64,000 nt of DNA, taken from NCBI GenBank assembly GCA_937965695.1, contig CALCKW010000002.1, forward strand, positions 1 to 64,000. The letters are read 5' to 3'. Made by a program: the position numbers and the translations under genes. This DNA is from an uncultured Granulosicoccaceae bacterium. Lineage in GTDB: Bacteria > Pseudomonadota > Gammaproteobacteria > CALCKW01. Positions 1-8,133 of this stretch are shown in pieces. Positions within the stretch are counted from its first letter, which is position 1. Each line of letters begins with the position of its first letter. The notes under the pieces were generated by a model, which was not told where the DNA came from, ran no database searches, and saw nothing but the letters and a program-made list of their open reading frames with translations.

Positions 1-555
1 AAAGCCGCCACTGAGGAAGGCGTATTCACTCGCTCCCACGACGATACATCTTTGGGTCTTGAGTACGGCGCGCTGGTTCCTATGCGCTACATGAACGAAG
101 ACCGCCATTTCAAAGTCGTATCCGTTTCGTCGCTGCTAACCGTTCACGATCTGATGGATAGCGCAACTTTTGGTCGAGCATTGCGCAAAGGCATTGAAGA
201 TGAATACGACGGCACCGTGGCTATTTTCGCCAGTGGCTCTCTGTCGCATCGATTTGCACAAAACGGAATCTCAGAGCAATTTTTACACAAGGTTTGGTCA
301 CCCTTTTTAGAAAGCTATGACCACCGTGTAGTAGAAATGTGGGAAAACGCTGAATGGGATACTTTTTGTACAATGCTTCCGGAGTACGCTGACAAGTGCC
401 ATGGCGAGGGCTTTATGCACGACACTGCCATGTTGTTAGGCGCGCTGGGTTGGGATAAGTACAAGGGAGAAGCAGAAATAGTTACACCGTATTTTGGCAG
501 CTCTGGCACCGGGCAACTCAATGCGATATTGCCCGTTCTCCCTCTCGAGGCATAA
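1..555 (+). CDS. hpaD: 3,4-dihydroxyphenylacetate 2,3-dioxygenase (3' part)
   Basis: Class III extradiol ring-cleaving dioxygenase that opens homoprotocatechuate (3,4-dihydroxyphenylacetate) in the meta position to give 5-carboxymethyl-2-hydroxymuconate semialdehyde. The frame is open from base 1, so the start lies outside the window and 184 codons of the C-terminal part remain. The LigB-type fold is recognised from the SHRFAQNG stretch and from the HpaD-like C-terminal half ending in a GSSGTGQLNA segment. Two bases separate its stop from hpaF, and hpaH and hpaI follow, which fixes the pathway. The upstream Met at base 52 is internal, since family-like sequence continues before it. Identification is by family resemblance and strong operon context. 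Confidence 0.93.
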   Translation, partial: KAATEEGVFTRSHDDTSLGLEYGALVPMRYMNEDRHFKVVSVSSLLTVHDLMDSATFGRALRKGIEDEYDGTVAIFASGSLSHRFAQNGISEQFLHKVWSPFLESYDHRVVEMWENAEWDTFCTMLPEYADKCHGEGFMHDTAMLLGALGWDKYKGEAEIVTPYFGSSGTGQLNAILPVLPLEA

Positions 556-557
556 CT

Positions 558-956
558 ATGGCCCATTTTGTACTGGAGTATTCCGCCAACCTAGATCCCG
601 ATAAGCTAGATCTACAAACGCTCTTTGAAATGTTGCACCACAGCGCGGATAAGAGTGGTGTTTTTCCTTTGAAAGGACTACGCAGCCGTGCACACGCCTG
701 TACCGATTACCGAATGGCCGATGGCAATCCAGAGCATGCCTTTGTTCACTTGCAAGTATTGATGGGTGCGGGTCGGGATTTTGCTGTACGCGAACTTCTT
801 GCCAAAAGCTTTTTTGAAATACTAGAGCAACACTTAGCACCGGTATTCGCGGAGCGCGGACTAGCGCTCTCCTTCGAGCTGAAGGAACTTGAAGTTGACC
901 TGAAATATAACAAAAACAATATCCAAGACTATTTAGATACTCCGGATAAATTATGA
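558..956 (+). CDS. hpaF: 5-carboxymethyl-2-hydroxymuconate delta-isomerase
   Basis: A 132-residue protein of the HpaF/HpcD (CHMI) branch of the tautomerase superfamily. It should move the double bond of 5-carboxymethyl-2-hydroxymuconate to give 2-oxohept-3-ene-1,7-dioate in the homoprotocatechuate pathway. Family features are the MxHFxxEYSxN start, a RSRxH-like segment, MADGxxxxAFVHL and the LSFEL segment near the C-terminus. The length matches the family (about 125-130). Oddity: the family's catalytic N-terminal proline, exposed when Met is removed, is here Ala (ATG GCC CAT). The gene sits 2 bases after hpaD and its TGA overlaps the ATG of hpaH. The family assignment is firm; the activity is open because of residue 2. 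Confidence 0.9.
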   Translation: MAHFVLEYSANLDPDKLDLQTLFEMLHHSADKSGVFPLKGLRSRAHACTDYRMADGNPEHAFVHLQVLMGAGRDFAVRELLAKSFFEILEQHLAPVFAERGLALSFELKELEVDLKYNKNNIQDYLDTPDKL

Positions 957-1774
957 GCCAAACTGTCATCACCCTGAGCGACAATGAAGTACAAGCTGCC
1001 GCCGATGCCTTATATGCCGCAGACGCAGCACATTCGCAAGTAGAACCACTTTCAGCTAGGAAGTCTGGTTTAACTTTAGACGACGCCTACGCCATTCAGT
1101 CTCGTTGGATTTCTCGCAAAATCGACGAAGGTGACCAGCTCAGTGGTTACAAAATCGGTTTGACTTCGCGCACCATGCAGCGTGCTATGGGCATTGAAGA
1201 ACCAGATTTTGGCATGATGCTGCAATCGAGCACCTTGCAAACTGGAGCAAAAATATCTGCGAATGACTACCCCGACCCAATGATAGAAGTCGAACTCGCC
1301 TTCGTACTTAAACAGCGCCTCTCTGGTGAGGACTTAAGTATCGAGGACGTCATGCAGGCCACCGATTACATCGTCCCAGCACTGGAGTTGATTTCTGCTC
1401 GCAGTTATCGGGTTCATCCCGAAACGGGCATCCGTCGTGGTGTAGTAGACACCATCGCCGACAACGCCGCATATGGCGGCATTATTCTGGGGAACCAGCG
1501 CACGGCACCCGATGCTACCGATTGGCGTTGGTGTGGCGGAATCCTCAGCAAAAACGGCATTGTTGAAGATACAGGTCTGGCAGCTGCTGTACTCGGCCAC
1601 CCTGCTATGGGTATTATTTGGATAGCCAAACGTTTAGCGCCTCACGGCATTGCGTTAGAACCTGGGCAGATACTACTGTCAGGGTCTTTCACCGCGGCTA
1701 TTCCCGTAAAAGCCGGCGACGTTATAGATGCAGACTATGGCTCGCTTGGCAAAATCACTTGTGAGTTCAATTAA
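953..1774 (+). CDS. hpaH: 2-oxo-hept-4-ene-1,7-dioate hydratase
   Basis: Hydratase of the fumarylacetoacetate hydrolase/2-keto-4-pentenoate hydratase family (273 residues, usual size about 267). It adds water to 2-oxohept-4-ene-1,7-dioate before the aldolase step. Recognisable segments are GYKIGLTSRTMQ near residue 65, the acidic PMIEVELAFVL stretch near residue 103 that carries metal-binding residues in this family, and the C-terminal LSGSFTAAIPVKAGD. It starts inside the hpaF stop (ATGA overlap) and its TAA shares one base with the hpaI ATG, so translation is probably coupled across the operon. Confidence 0.94.
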   Translation: MSQTVITLSDNEVQAAADALYAADAAHSQVEPLSARKSGLTLDDAYAIQSRWISRKIDEGDQLSGYKIGLTSRTMQRAMGIEEPDFGMMLQSSTLQTGAKISANDYPDPMIEVELAFVLKQRLSGEDLSIEDVMQATDYIVPALELISARSYRVHPETGIRRGVVDTIADNAAYGGIILGNQRTAPDATDWRWCGGILSKNGIVEDTGLAAAVLGHPAMGIIWIAKRLAPHGIALEPGQILLSGSFTAAIPVKAGDVIDADYGSLGKITCEFN

Positions 1775-2580
1775 TGAAAACACCACACAATGCATTTAAA
1801 ACGGCACTAAAAGCAGGTCATCAACAACTCGGCTTCTGGTTGGGACTTTGCAACCCACTCTCGGCAGAATTGTTGGGTCACACAGGCTACGATTGGTTGC
1901 TCATCGATGGCGAGCACGCACCCAATAACATGCTCAGTATCATGGCTCAGCTGCAAGCGATCGGAAACACCGACACACAGGCGGTGGTTCGACTGGTCGA
2001 TGATAACCCGGCTGCCATCAAACAAGCTTTGGACATAGGCGCCCAGACCTTATTGATACCCATGGTCGAAACCGCCGAGCAAGCGAGCGCCTTGGTGAGC
2101 GGAATGCGTTACCCACCACTAGGCACACGCGGCGTTGGCAATGCAATTGCGCGGGCAGCCAGCTGGGGAATGCGTGCAGATTATCTCGACGAAGTACACG
2201 ACGAGTTATGCCTGCTTATTCAAATTGAAACCGCCAAGGGTGTTGAGAACTTAGACGCTATTCTCGCCGTTGAAGGCATCGACGGGGTGTTTATCGGCCC
2301 GGCTGACCTAGCGGCAAGCCTCGGTCACTTGGGTGATCCAGGCCATCCCGCGGTCACGACAGTCATCGCTGAATCTATAGCAAAAATATCAGCTGCTGGA
2401 CTCGCACCCGGCACGTTGGCAACCACGACAGAGATAGCGCAAGAACGCGCGGGTCAAGGCGTGAAATTTATCGCCATAGGGGTAGATAGCATGGCTCTCG
2501 TTCAGGGCGCCAAAAGGACCTTGAGTGACTTTCACAACAAAGACGATCAATCTAACGAAGGCGGAACAGGCGCGTACTAG
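1774..2580 (+). CDS. hpaI: 4-hydroxy-2-oxo-heptane-1,7-dioate aldolase
   Basis: Class II, divalent-metal-dependent aldolase of the HpcH/HpaI family. It cleaves 4-hydroxy-2-oxoheptanedioate to pyruvate and succinic semialdehyde, the last reaction of the lower homoprotocatechuate pathway. The 268-residue length is normal. Visible family motifs are LIDGEHAPN near residue 44, the RYPPLGTRGVG segment near residue 112, QIETAKGVEN with the metal-ligand Glu near residue 152, and the second ligand region VFIGPADLAASLG near residue 173. It is the last gene of the overlapping hpaDFHI block; no terminator is obvious after it, only an inverted repeat before lemA. Confidence 0.94.
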   Translation: MKTPHNAFKTALKAGHQQLGFWLGLCNPLSAELLGHTGYDWLLIDGEHAPNNMLSIMAQLQAIGNTDTQAVVRLVDDNPAAIKQALDIGAQTLLIPMVETAEQASALVSGMRYPPLGTRGVGNAIARAASWGMRADYLDEVHDELCLLIQIETAKGVENLDAILAVEGIDGVFIGPADLAASLGHLGDPGHPAVTTVIAESIAKISAAGLAPGTLATTTEIAQERAGQGVKFIAIGVDSMALVQGAKRTLSDFHNKDDQSNEGGTGAY

Positions 2581-2614
2581 CCAACTTGCCGTTCAAGCTG
2601 TGCTGTAGCCTGCC

Positions 2615-2649
2615 GATTTCAGTCGTATAGTCTTATTCAGGCTGAAATC
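2615..2649. repeat. Inverted repeat upstream of lemA
   Basis: Perfect 8-base arms GATTTCAG (2615-2622) and CTGAAATC (2642-2649) separated by 19 bases, in the 86-base gap between hpaI and lemA. No T-tract follows, so it does not look like an intrinsic terminator. It may be an operator or chance. Confidence 0.3.
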
Positions 2650-2666
2650 ACCGCTGGGAATGCAAA

Positions 2667-3239
2667 ATGGCAATCTTTTTTTACAGCCTAGTGGCTGTAT
2701 TGATCGCACTGGGTGTTTACGTCGCGAGCGCGTACAACCGACTGGTTGCGCTAAAACACAATGTCAAAACAGCTTGGAGCAATATTGACGTATTGCTACA
2801 ACAACGCCATGAAGAGCTGCCCAAGTTAGTGGCGACCTGCAAGCAACACATGACGTATGAGCAAGAAACGCTCGAGCGCGTCATCCAGGCACGCTCGCAA
2901 GTGGCAGAAGCTCGCGAAAGCTCTAACCTCTCTGCGCTGGGCAGTGCAGAGAGCTTGATGACATCGAGCCTTGGCCGATTGTTCGCACTTGCAGAGGATT
3001 ACCCTGAACTCAAAGCCAATGAATCGTTTCAGCAGCTGCAAAACCGAATCAGCTCATTAGAGAATGCCATTGCTGACCGCCGTGAGTTCTACAATGATTC
3101 GGTTAACCAAAACAATATTATGGTTGACGCTTTTCCCAGCAACCTAGTTGCCGACAAATTCCTGTTTATCCGCAACAAGCAATTTGAGGTCGAAGAGCAC
3201 AAAAGAGAAGACGTAGATATGGTTGCCCTCTTTGATTGA
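2667..3239 (+). CDS. lemA: LemA family protein
   Basis: A 190-residue LemA family protein: one N-terminal membrane helix (about residues 3-22, FFYSLVAVLIALGVYV) followed by a long helical cytoplasmic domain. The family hallmark is the segment around residue 26 to 60 (YNRLVALKHNVKTAWSNIDV then LLQQRHEELPKLV). Length is typical. The biochemical role of LemA proteins is not established. Its end overlaps the GIDE-domain membrane protein; LemA next to GIDE-like membrane proteins is a recurrent pairing. The ATG follows a CTGGGA element that could serve as a ribosome binding site. Confidence 0.9.
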   Translation: MAIFFYSLVAVLIALGVYVASAYNRLVALKHNVKTAWSNIDVLLQQRHEELPKLVATCKQHMTYEQETLERVIQARSQVAEARESSNLSALGSAESLMTSSLGRLFALAEDYPELKANESFQQLQNRISSLENAIADRREFYNDSVNQNNIMVDAFPSNLVADKFLFIRNKQFEVEEHKREDVDMVALFD

Positions 3240-4182
3240 TCTTTTTGATCTATTGCAAGGCAGAAGTCGAAAACATTTATTTAACCATCAAATAGACTTC
3301 AGACTCGGAGACCACCACGAGATCCCTGTGGTGGTTTTTTGTGCCTTGTTGGTTTCTTCAGTCTTGATAATTTACCATTACCCGCACGCCCAACCAAACA
3401 AATGGCCCACCGTATTTTTTATGCTGAGCGCTGCGGTCAACGTCTACTTGTGGCAACATTTTTGGCGCATCTATCACTATATCGCAGACACCCCCACCTC
3501 ACGAGTTGCTACCGCTTCGCAGGGTTTAGTTGAATTTCATGGTATAGGAGATCTAATGCCGGGTGAGAATCATCGAGGTCTTGCCATGGGCCCACCGTGT
3601 CTATGGCAGGTGTACACGATTACTAGAGGCGATAAAACGGTTGAACGAGCACGCACTAAGCAACCTTTTATTCTCCAAGATGCGAGTGGTAGTTGCGTAA
3701 TTTTTCCTGCGGGTGCAACCGTCATTGCAAGCAGCAGCGCCTACCCACGCCAAGGGGATCTGCGGGCCAACATCCGGTATTTAAAACCTGGCTGCGGTCT
3801 CTACGTGCTGGGTCAGATGCGCACTGTAGGTGGTGACAACAACCACTATGATTTAGATAAAGAGACAAACAAAATTCTACGTCAGTGGAAACAAAATCAA
3901 CAACAATTGGTCGCTGACTACGACACCGATAGCGATGGTCGTATCGACTCACAGGAATGGGAAGCCGCTCGCTTAAAAGCTCGCAAACAAGCTAAACGAC
4001 AAATAGATTTAAAACGCCAAGGTGCTATTACTCACGAGATACGCAAACCGGACAATGGAATGCCTCTGGTGATATCTGACAGGGAACCCAAAAGCTTGCA
4101 GCGGCGTTATTACTGGCTCGGCAATGCCAGTGCTTGCTTGGCCATTGCATGTTTTATTTGGGGTGCTATCAACGCATACTGA
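3223..4182 (+). CDS. GIDE-domain membrane protein with an EF-hand loop
   Basis: A 319-residue membrane protein translated from TTG at 3223 (TTG 3232 is an alternative), overlapping the end of lemA by 17 bases. Two hydrophobic segments lie near residues 38-55 and 60-82, and one at the C-terminus near 297-317. Between them is a GIDE-like domain (ADTPTSRV at about 90, then GENHRGLAMGPP near 112), the family named after a mitochondrial E3 ligase; bacterial members have no demonstrated ligase activity. Near residue 231-246 is a textbook 12-residue EF-hand calcium loop (DTDSDGRIDSQE) followed by a basic helix. A terminator-like hairpin lies within its 5' coding region at 3311-3340. The start is uncertain. 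Confidence 0.75.
   Translation: MPSLIDLFDLLQGRSRKHLFNHQIDFRLGDHHEIPVVVFCALLVSSVLIIYHYPHAQPNKWPTVFFMLSAAVNVYLWQHFWRIYHYIADTPTSRVATASQGLVEFHGIGDLMPGENHRGLAMGPPCLWQVYTITRGDKTVERARTKQPFILQDASGSCVIFPAGATVIASSSAYPRQGDLRANIRYLKPGCGLYVLGQMRTVGGDNNHYDLDKETNKILRQWKQNQQQLVADYDTDSDGRIDSQEWEAARLKARKQAKRQIDLKRQGAITHEIRKPDNGMPLVISDREPKSLQRRYYWLGNASACLAIACFIWGAINAY
3311..3340 (+). terminator. Intragenic terminator-like hairpin
   Basis: ACCACCAC (3311-3318) pairs perfectly with GTGGTGGT (3328-3335) across a 9-base loop and runs directly into T residues (3335-3340). The form is that of a rho-independent terminator, yet it lies inside the reading frame of the GIDE-domain gene, about 90 bases after its start and 70 bases after the end of lemA. 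It may reduce read-through from lemA. Confidence 0.5.
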
Positions 4183-4382
4183 CCACGTAACTAAGGCTTC
4201 TGTTTCCGAAGTCAGTCAAACCTTTCAACAAAATACCGCCTAAACTCTCGAGGTGAAGGCACTGCCTTAATCAAGCCTACATCTGCCTCTCGCTCGGCCG
4301 CGATAATTCTGTGTTTAAATTTCACCTTGCCCAGACTTAAAGGCGTAAACTGCTGCACTGAACCACCCCTCTGAGAACGTTC

Positions 4383-5570
4383 ATGCAACACCTGAAACAA
4401 TATCGCCAGGCGCTCCCTCCTTTGTGGTTGCTCGTATTCGTTTCTGGCCTAGGCCCCATCAGCATGAACGGGGTACTGCCCGCTAATAACGCCATCATGA
4501 GCGACTTGATAGCAAGTCAGGGCCAAATTCAATTGCTGTTAACTGTTTACCTGCTGTGTACTCTATTGGCACAGCCGTTGGTGGGTAACTGGGCGGATCG
4601 CTATGGTCGGCGGCCCGTTAGCATCTATGGGCTGCTCGTCTTTGCAGCCGGTTCTGCGCTGGCCACAGTAGCCCCGAACATGGAGTTGCTATTACTGGGG
4701 CGGGCTCTGCAAGGTGCAGGGTCTGCGGTCTGTATGGGTGTCCCTCGCACGATTGTTCGAGACGTTTACCCCCGTGACAAAGCAGCCAGCGTGATTGGCT
4801 ATCTCACCACAGCGATGATGGTTGTGCCTATGGTTGGCCCCGCCTTATGCGGCTGGATAACCGACGCAACAAGCTGGCGTTGGGTTCACGCCATGCTGTG
4901 CGTACTGGGACTGCTTGCCGCTTTTGGTGCTTGGAGAACACAACACGAAACACGCCCGCCACGTCCAGAGGGAGAAGCAGCTGTAGGATTTATGTCAGCA
5001 TCACGCACCCTGTTCTCCACACCTGGATTTCTAGGGTACAGCCTGTTGCTGTGCGGTTCAGTTGGTCTGTATTTCTCCTTCCTCAGCAGTGCGCCATACA
5101 TCATGATGAACTTGCGCGGCCACAGCGCATCCAGCTATGGGGCTTGGTTCGCCATGACAGCCATTGGTTATATCTCGGGCAACTTATTGGCGGGTCGCTT
5201 TTCTTCACGGATGGGCACAACACGCATGTTGACAATTGGTGTCGCTCTTGCGGTATTTGGGGTCATTGCTTTTTGGGCACTATCGGGTGTGCAGCATCCA
5301 TTAGGCCTTTTTATTCCCATGCTGATCGTCGCCATGAGCAACGGCATGAGTATCCCCAACGTCAACGCGGCAGCACTTGGCTTAGTGCCGCAGCTGGCGG
5401 GCAATGCCTCAGGGGTATTGGGAGTGGCCTATCTCGGCATGGGCGTTTTACTCACCCTTGCTCTTGGCGCTCTGTTGAGTGAGTCGGCATTCCCGATGTA
5501 TCTGGCCATGACCATCTGCGCTTTTATCGCGCTCTATGGCCTTAAACGTGTTCGCGATGCAGGCGAATAA
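4383..5570 (+). CDS. Bcr/CflA-type MFS drug exporter
   Basis: A 395-residue major facilitator of the DHA1 class with about 12 hydrophobic helices. MFS motif A is seen as GNWADRYGRRP between helices 2 and 3 (near residue 68). The antiporter-type segment with a conserved Arg and Gly-rich run follows (LGRALQGAGSAVCMG near 103). The segment ending IVRDVYPRDKAA is typical of Bcr/CflA drug resistance transporters. Substrates cannot be told from sequence. The ATG follows a GAGAAC element. Its end overlaps the start of the next MFS gene, so the two are probably co-transcribed. Confidence 0.85.
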   Translation: MQHLKQYRQALPPLWLLVFVSGLGPISMNGVLPANNAIMSDLIASQGQIQLLLTVYLLCTLLAQPLVGNWADRYGRRPVSIYGLLVFAAGSALATVAPNMELLLLGRALQGAGSAVCMGVPRTIVRDVYPRDKAASVIGYLTTAMMVVPMVGPALCGWITDATSWRWVHAMLCVLGLLAAFGAWRTQHETRPPRPEGEAAVGFMSASRTLFSTPGFLGYSLLLCGSVGLYFSFLSSAPYIMMNLRGHSASSYGAWFAMTAIGYISGNLLAGRFSSRMGTTRMLTIGVALAVFGVIAFWALSGVQHPLGLFIPMLIVAMSNGMSIPNVNAAALGLVPQLAGNASGVLGVAYLGMGVLLTLALGALLSESAFPMYLAMTICAFIALYGLKRVRDAGE

Positions 5571-6789
5571 CTCAACAACTAAATACTCAACGGCGGGTAT
5601 TCGCTTTGCCTTTGCGACAGTCGCGTTAGACGCAGCGGGCATTGGTATCATTTTACCCGTGATGCCTGAACTGTTGATGTCACTCGGCATGGGGCAGATA
5701 AGCGAAGCCGCGCTCTGGGGTGGTGTCATGGCCACCGTCTATGCATTGATGCAATTCCTATTCGCACCGTTACTTGGCAACCTTTCGGACCGATACGGAC
5801 GCCGGCCTGTGATGCTCATTTCATTAGCCGCGATGGCCATCGACTATGCTGTGCTCAGTTTTGCGGGTGGTCTCTGGGTATTGGTTATAGGCCGTACTAT
5901 TGCAGGTATTTGTGGCGCGACACACGCCACCGCTAGTGCTTACATTGCGGACGTCAGTAGCAATGCCGAGCGAGCAAAGCGATTTGGCCAATTGGGCGCC
6001 GTGTTTGGCCTTGGATTTGTTTTCGGACCCGCATTGGGTGGTTTGGTTGGCGAATGGCATGTACGTGCACCCTTCATGCTCGCGGCAGTGCTTGCGGCAG
6101 CCAACTTCGTGTTCGGATACTTCTACCTGCCTGAATCACTGCCTGTTGAAAAGCGCCGCACGTTTGAACCGAGTAGAGCGAACCCTTTTCGCGCAATCCT
6201 AAGAGCGCTAAAACTGCCCGCCATCAATACGCTGCTCTTTGGCTACGTGCTCTTTGCGCTGGGCAACCACGTCTACCCGGTTATTTGGAGTTATTGGGGT
6301 AAGGCCGCTTTTGATTGGTCAGCAACAACCATCGGATTAACCATCGCCGCTTATGGCATTGCCATGGCCATTTCTCAGGGTCTAATTATGCACCGCGTAA
6401 TCGCGCGATTTGGTGAAGCCAACACGGTGCTCATTGGTCTTGTCACCGGTTCTTTAGGCGCTTTCCTTTTTGGCTTTGTCAATGCCACTTGGATGGTGTT
6501 CTGCCTATTGCCCTTGGCCGCTTTAAGTGAACTCGCCCTACCCGCACTAACAGCGGTTATGGCAAATCGCGTCAGCGACACCGAGCAGGGAGAACTCCAA
6601 GGAATACTAACCAGCTTGATGGCAGTGACCAATATCATTTCGCCAGCAATATATACGGCAATTTTCTATTCCTTCACGGCGAGCGACGCAACACTTGACC
6701 TTCCAGGCGCGCCCTTTATACTCGCCGCGGTACTTGTCGTTCTAGTTGTGCCTGTCATCTGGCATAGCCTACACGGGCGGCATAACTAA
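5557..6789 (+). CDS. TetA-like MFS exporter
   Basis: A 410-residue MFS protein resembling the TetA/TCR class: the N-terminus (TVALDAAGIGIILPVMPELL) and motif A (LGNLSDRYGRRP) match that group closely, and about 12 hydrophobic segments follow. It may export a tetracycline-like or other lipophilic compound, but chromosomal homologues of TetA often have unknown substrates. ATG 5557 is preferred because the family-like N-terminus begins shortly after it; ATG 5536 in the same frame would add 7 residues. It overlaps the preceding exporter by 14 bases, and its TAA overlaps the convergent rluA stop. Confidence 0.82.
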   Translation: MQANNSTTKYSTAGIRFAFATVALDAAGIGIILPVMPELLMSLGMGQISEAALWGGVMATVYALMQFLFAPLLGNLSDRYGRRPVMLISLAAMAIDYAVLSFAGGLWVLVIGRTIAGICGATHATASAYIADVSSNAERAKRFGQLGAVFGLGFVFGPALGGLVGEWHVRAPFMLAAVLAAANFVFGYFYLPESLPVEKRRTFEPSRANPFRAILRALKLPAINTLLFGYVLFALGNHVYPVIWSYWGKAAFDWSATTIGLTIAAYGIAMAISQGLIMHRVIARFGEANTVLIGLVTGSLGAFLFGFVNATWMVFCLLPLAALSELALPALTAVMANRVSDTEQGELQGILTSLMAVTNIISPAIYTAIFYSFTASDATLDLPGAPFILAAVLVVLVVPVIWHSLHGRHN

Positions 6790-7481
6790 AAACCGGCAGC
6801 GCTTTCAAAGAGCACAGGTTGCTGGGAAACCGGGTGTTCAAAAGAAAGACGACAAGCATGTAGCAGTAGCCGACTCGCGAGGGTTTGCGAATTGACAAGC
6901 TGGCCTCGCACTTCCACCTCTTGATTGTATAGATCACAGCCCAAAAGCGGGTGACCCATCACTAAGCTATGGAGCCGCAACTGGTGCGTCCGCCCAGTGA
7001 TAGGGCTAAATAAAACCCGACTGTAGTCGACACCGGACGCGGTTGTTTCGTGCGCCAATACTCGATAATGGCTCTGCGCTGGCTTGCCTGTTTCTCTACA
7101 CACCTTTTGTCTGGGGAAATCATCAGCGCGAGCTATCGGCAAATCTATAACGCCTTGTTCTGGCTCAACATGCCCTGCCAAGTGAGCGGTGTATTGCTTT
7201 TGCACGGATCTGTTTTGAAACTGTAGATTTAGGTTTGCAATGGACAACCCACTAAGGCACGCCAGCATTAATCCAGACGTGCCAAAATCTAGGCGATGCA
7301 CCAATTTCACTTCTGGCCACTGTTGTTTTAATCGAAGTAAAACAGAGTCTTTGTTCAAAGGGTTTTGCCCAGGAACAGACAACAACTTACTGGGCTTATC
7401 AATCACCAACAAATGTTCGTCACGATGAAGAATGGTTATCTCTTCATGGCAAGGCGGTACAATAAAGTCTTTGCCTTGCAC
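6786..7481 (-). CDS. rluA: RluA-type 23S rRNA/tRNA pseudouridine synthase
   Basis: Pseudouridine synthase of the RluA family, expected to modify 23S rRNA U746 and tRNA U32. The catalytic motif HRLDFGTSG contains the nucleophilic Asp. Other RluA-like segments are DKPSKLLSVPGQNP, KQKVCRETGKPAQ and PITGRTHQLRLH. The GTG at 7481 gives 231 residues, close to E. coli RluA (219). It follows directly on the stop of the flavin reductase gene. A longer frame from GTG 7535 or ATG 7529 would overlap that gene by about 50 bases and add residues without family resemblance. Its stop overlaps that of the convergent MFS gene. Confidence 0.88.
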   Translation of the reverse strand: MQGKDFIVPPCHEEITILHRDEHLLVIDKPSKLLSVPGQNPLNKDSVLLRLKQQWPEVKLVHRLDFGTSGLMLACLSGLSIANLNLQFQNRSVQKQYTAHLAGHVEPEQGVIDLPIARADDFPRQKVCRETGKPAQSHYRVLAHETTASGVDYSRVLFSPITGRTHQLRLHSLVMGHPLLGCDLYNQEVEVRGQLVNSQTLASRLLLHACRLSFEHPVSQQPVLFESAAGF

Positions 7482-7485
7482 GCGC

Positions 7486-8112
7486 TTAAAGCCCGCCGTT
7501 TTTGGGGCGATGCATTTGGAACCGTGCATCTTCACGAATCACGAAATAGTCGGCTGGCCCGCCGCCGCGTAGGATCGGTTCTGCTTTGGCCGTCTGGTAG
7601 ATACCTTCGCACAACAAGCTTTCATCGATGTGCACACCAACCACCTCACCCAAAAGTAACCAACGATCATGTGCTATGCCTTGGGAGTCTTGCAGCTGAA
7701 TGACTTGGGTAGTTCTGCACTCAAAGCTTACCCTGCTTTGCACCACCCGAGGCGCCGCGACGACGTGCCCTGTTTCCGCGCTCAGCTCTGCCAATAGGAA
7801 CTCATCAATCTCTGGGTCCACACCCTCACAACTGCTGTTCATCTGTTCGGCCAAATCGAAGGTTGCGAGATTCCATGTGAACTCCCCCGTGGACTCGGCA
7901 TTTTCTAAGCTGTCTTTTCTACCGATACTGGCAAAACCAACAAGGTGTGGAGAATCACTGAAAGCATTAAAAAAACTGTACGGCGCAAGATTGCGCCTCC
8001 CTGAAACACTGCGTGTACCGATCCATCCGATGGGTCGTGGCGCAACGATCGCTTTGAAGGGGTCATGCGGTAGACCGTGCCCGTCCTCAGCCCTGTAAAA
8101 ATAATTTGTCAT
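7486..8112 (-). CDS. Flavin reductase-like, FMN-binding split-barrel protein
   Basis: A 208-residue protein of the flavin reductase-like/DIM6-NTAB split-barrel family, expected to bind FMN. The N-terminal segment IVAPRPIGWIGTRS followed by NLAPYSFFNAFS is the family signature, and FTWNLATFDLAEQMN is the usual second conserved block. Some members are the reductase partner of two-component monooxygenases; here no oxygenase gene is adjacent, so the substrate is unknown. ATG 8112 is chosen over GTG 8115 because an AGAGAAAG ribosome binding site precedes it. rluA follows at once and the pair is probably one transcript. Confidence 0.82.
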   Translation of the reverse strand: MTNYFYRAEDGHGLPHDPFKAIVAPRPIGWIGTRSVSGRRNLAPYSFFNAFSDSPHLVGFASIGRKDSLENAESTGEFTWNLATFDLAEQMNSSCEGVDPEIDEFLLAELSAETGHVVAAPRVVQSRVSFECRTTQVIQLQDSQGIAHDRWLLLGEVVGVHIDESLLCEGIYQTAKAEPILRGGGPADYFVIREDARFQMHRPKNGGL

Positions 8113-8133
8113 CACTTTCTCTGGTATTTAAGG

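Noticed and set aside
556..984. 142-codon minus-strand frame across hpaF
   Set aside because: It is antisense to a clearly recognised gene and its translation has no family resemblance.
4847..5482. 211-codon plus-strand frame within the first MFS exporter
   Set aside because: It is a second frame of a recognised transporter, with Trp/His/Arg-rich sequence unlike a membrane protein.
4383..6789. Two exporters as an acquired resistance island
   Set aside because: No integrase, transposase, repeats or evident composition change around them; they fit a chromosomal setting.
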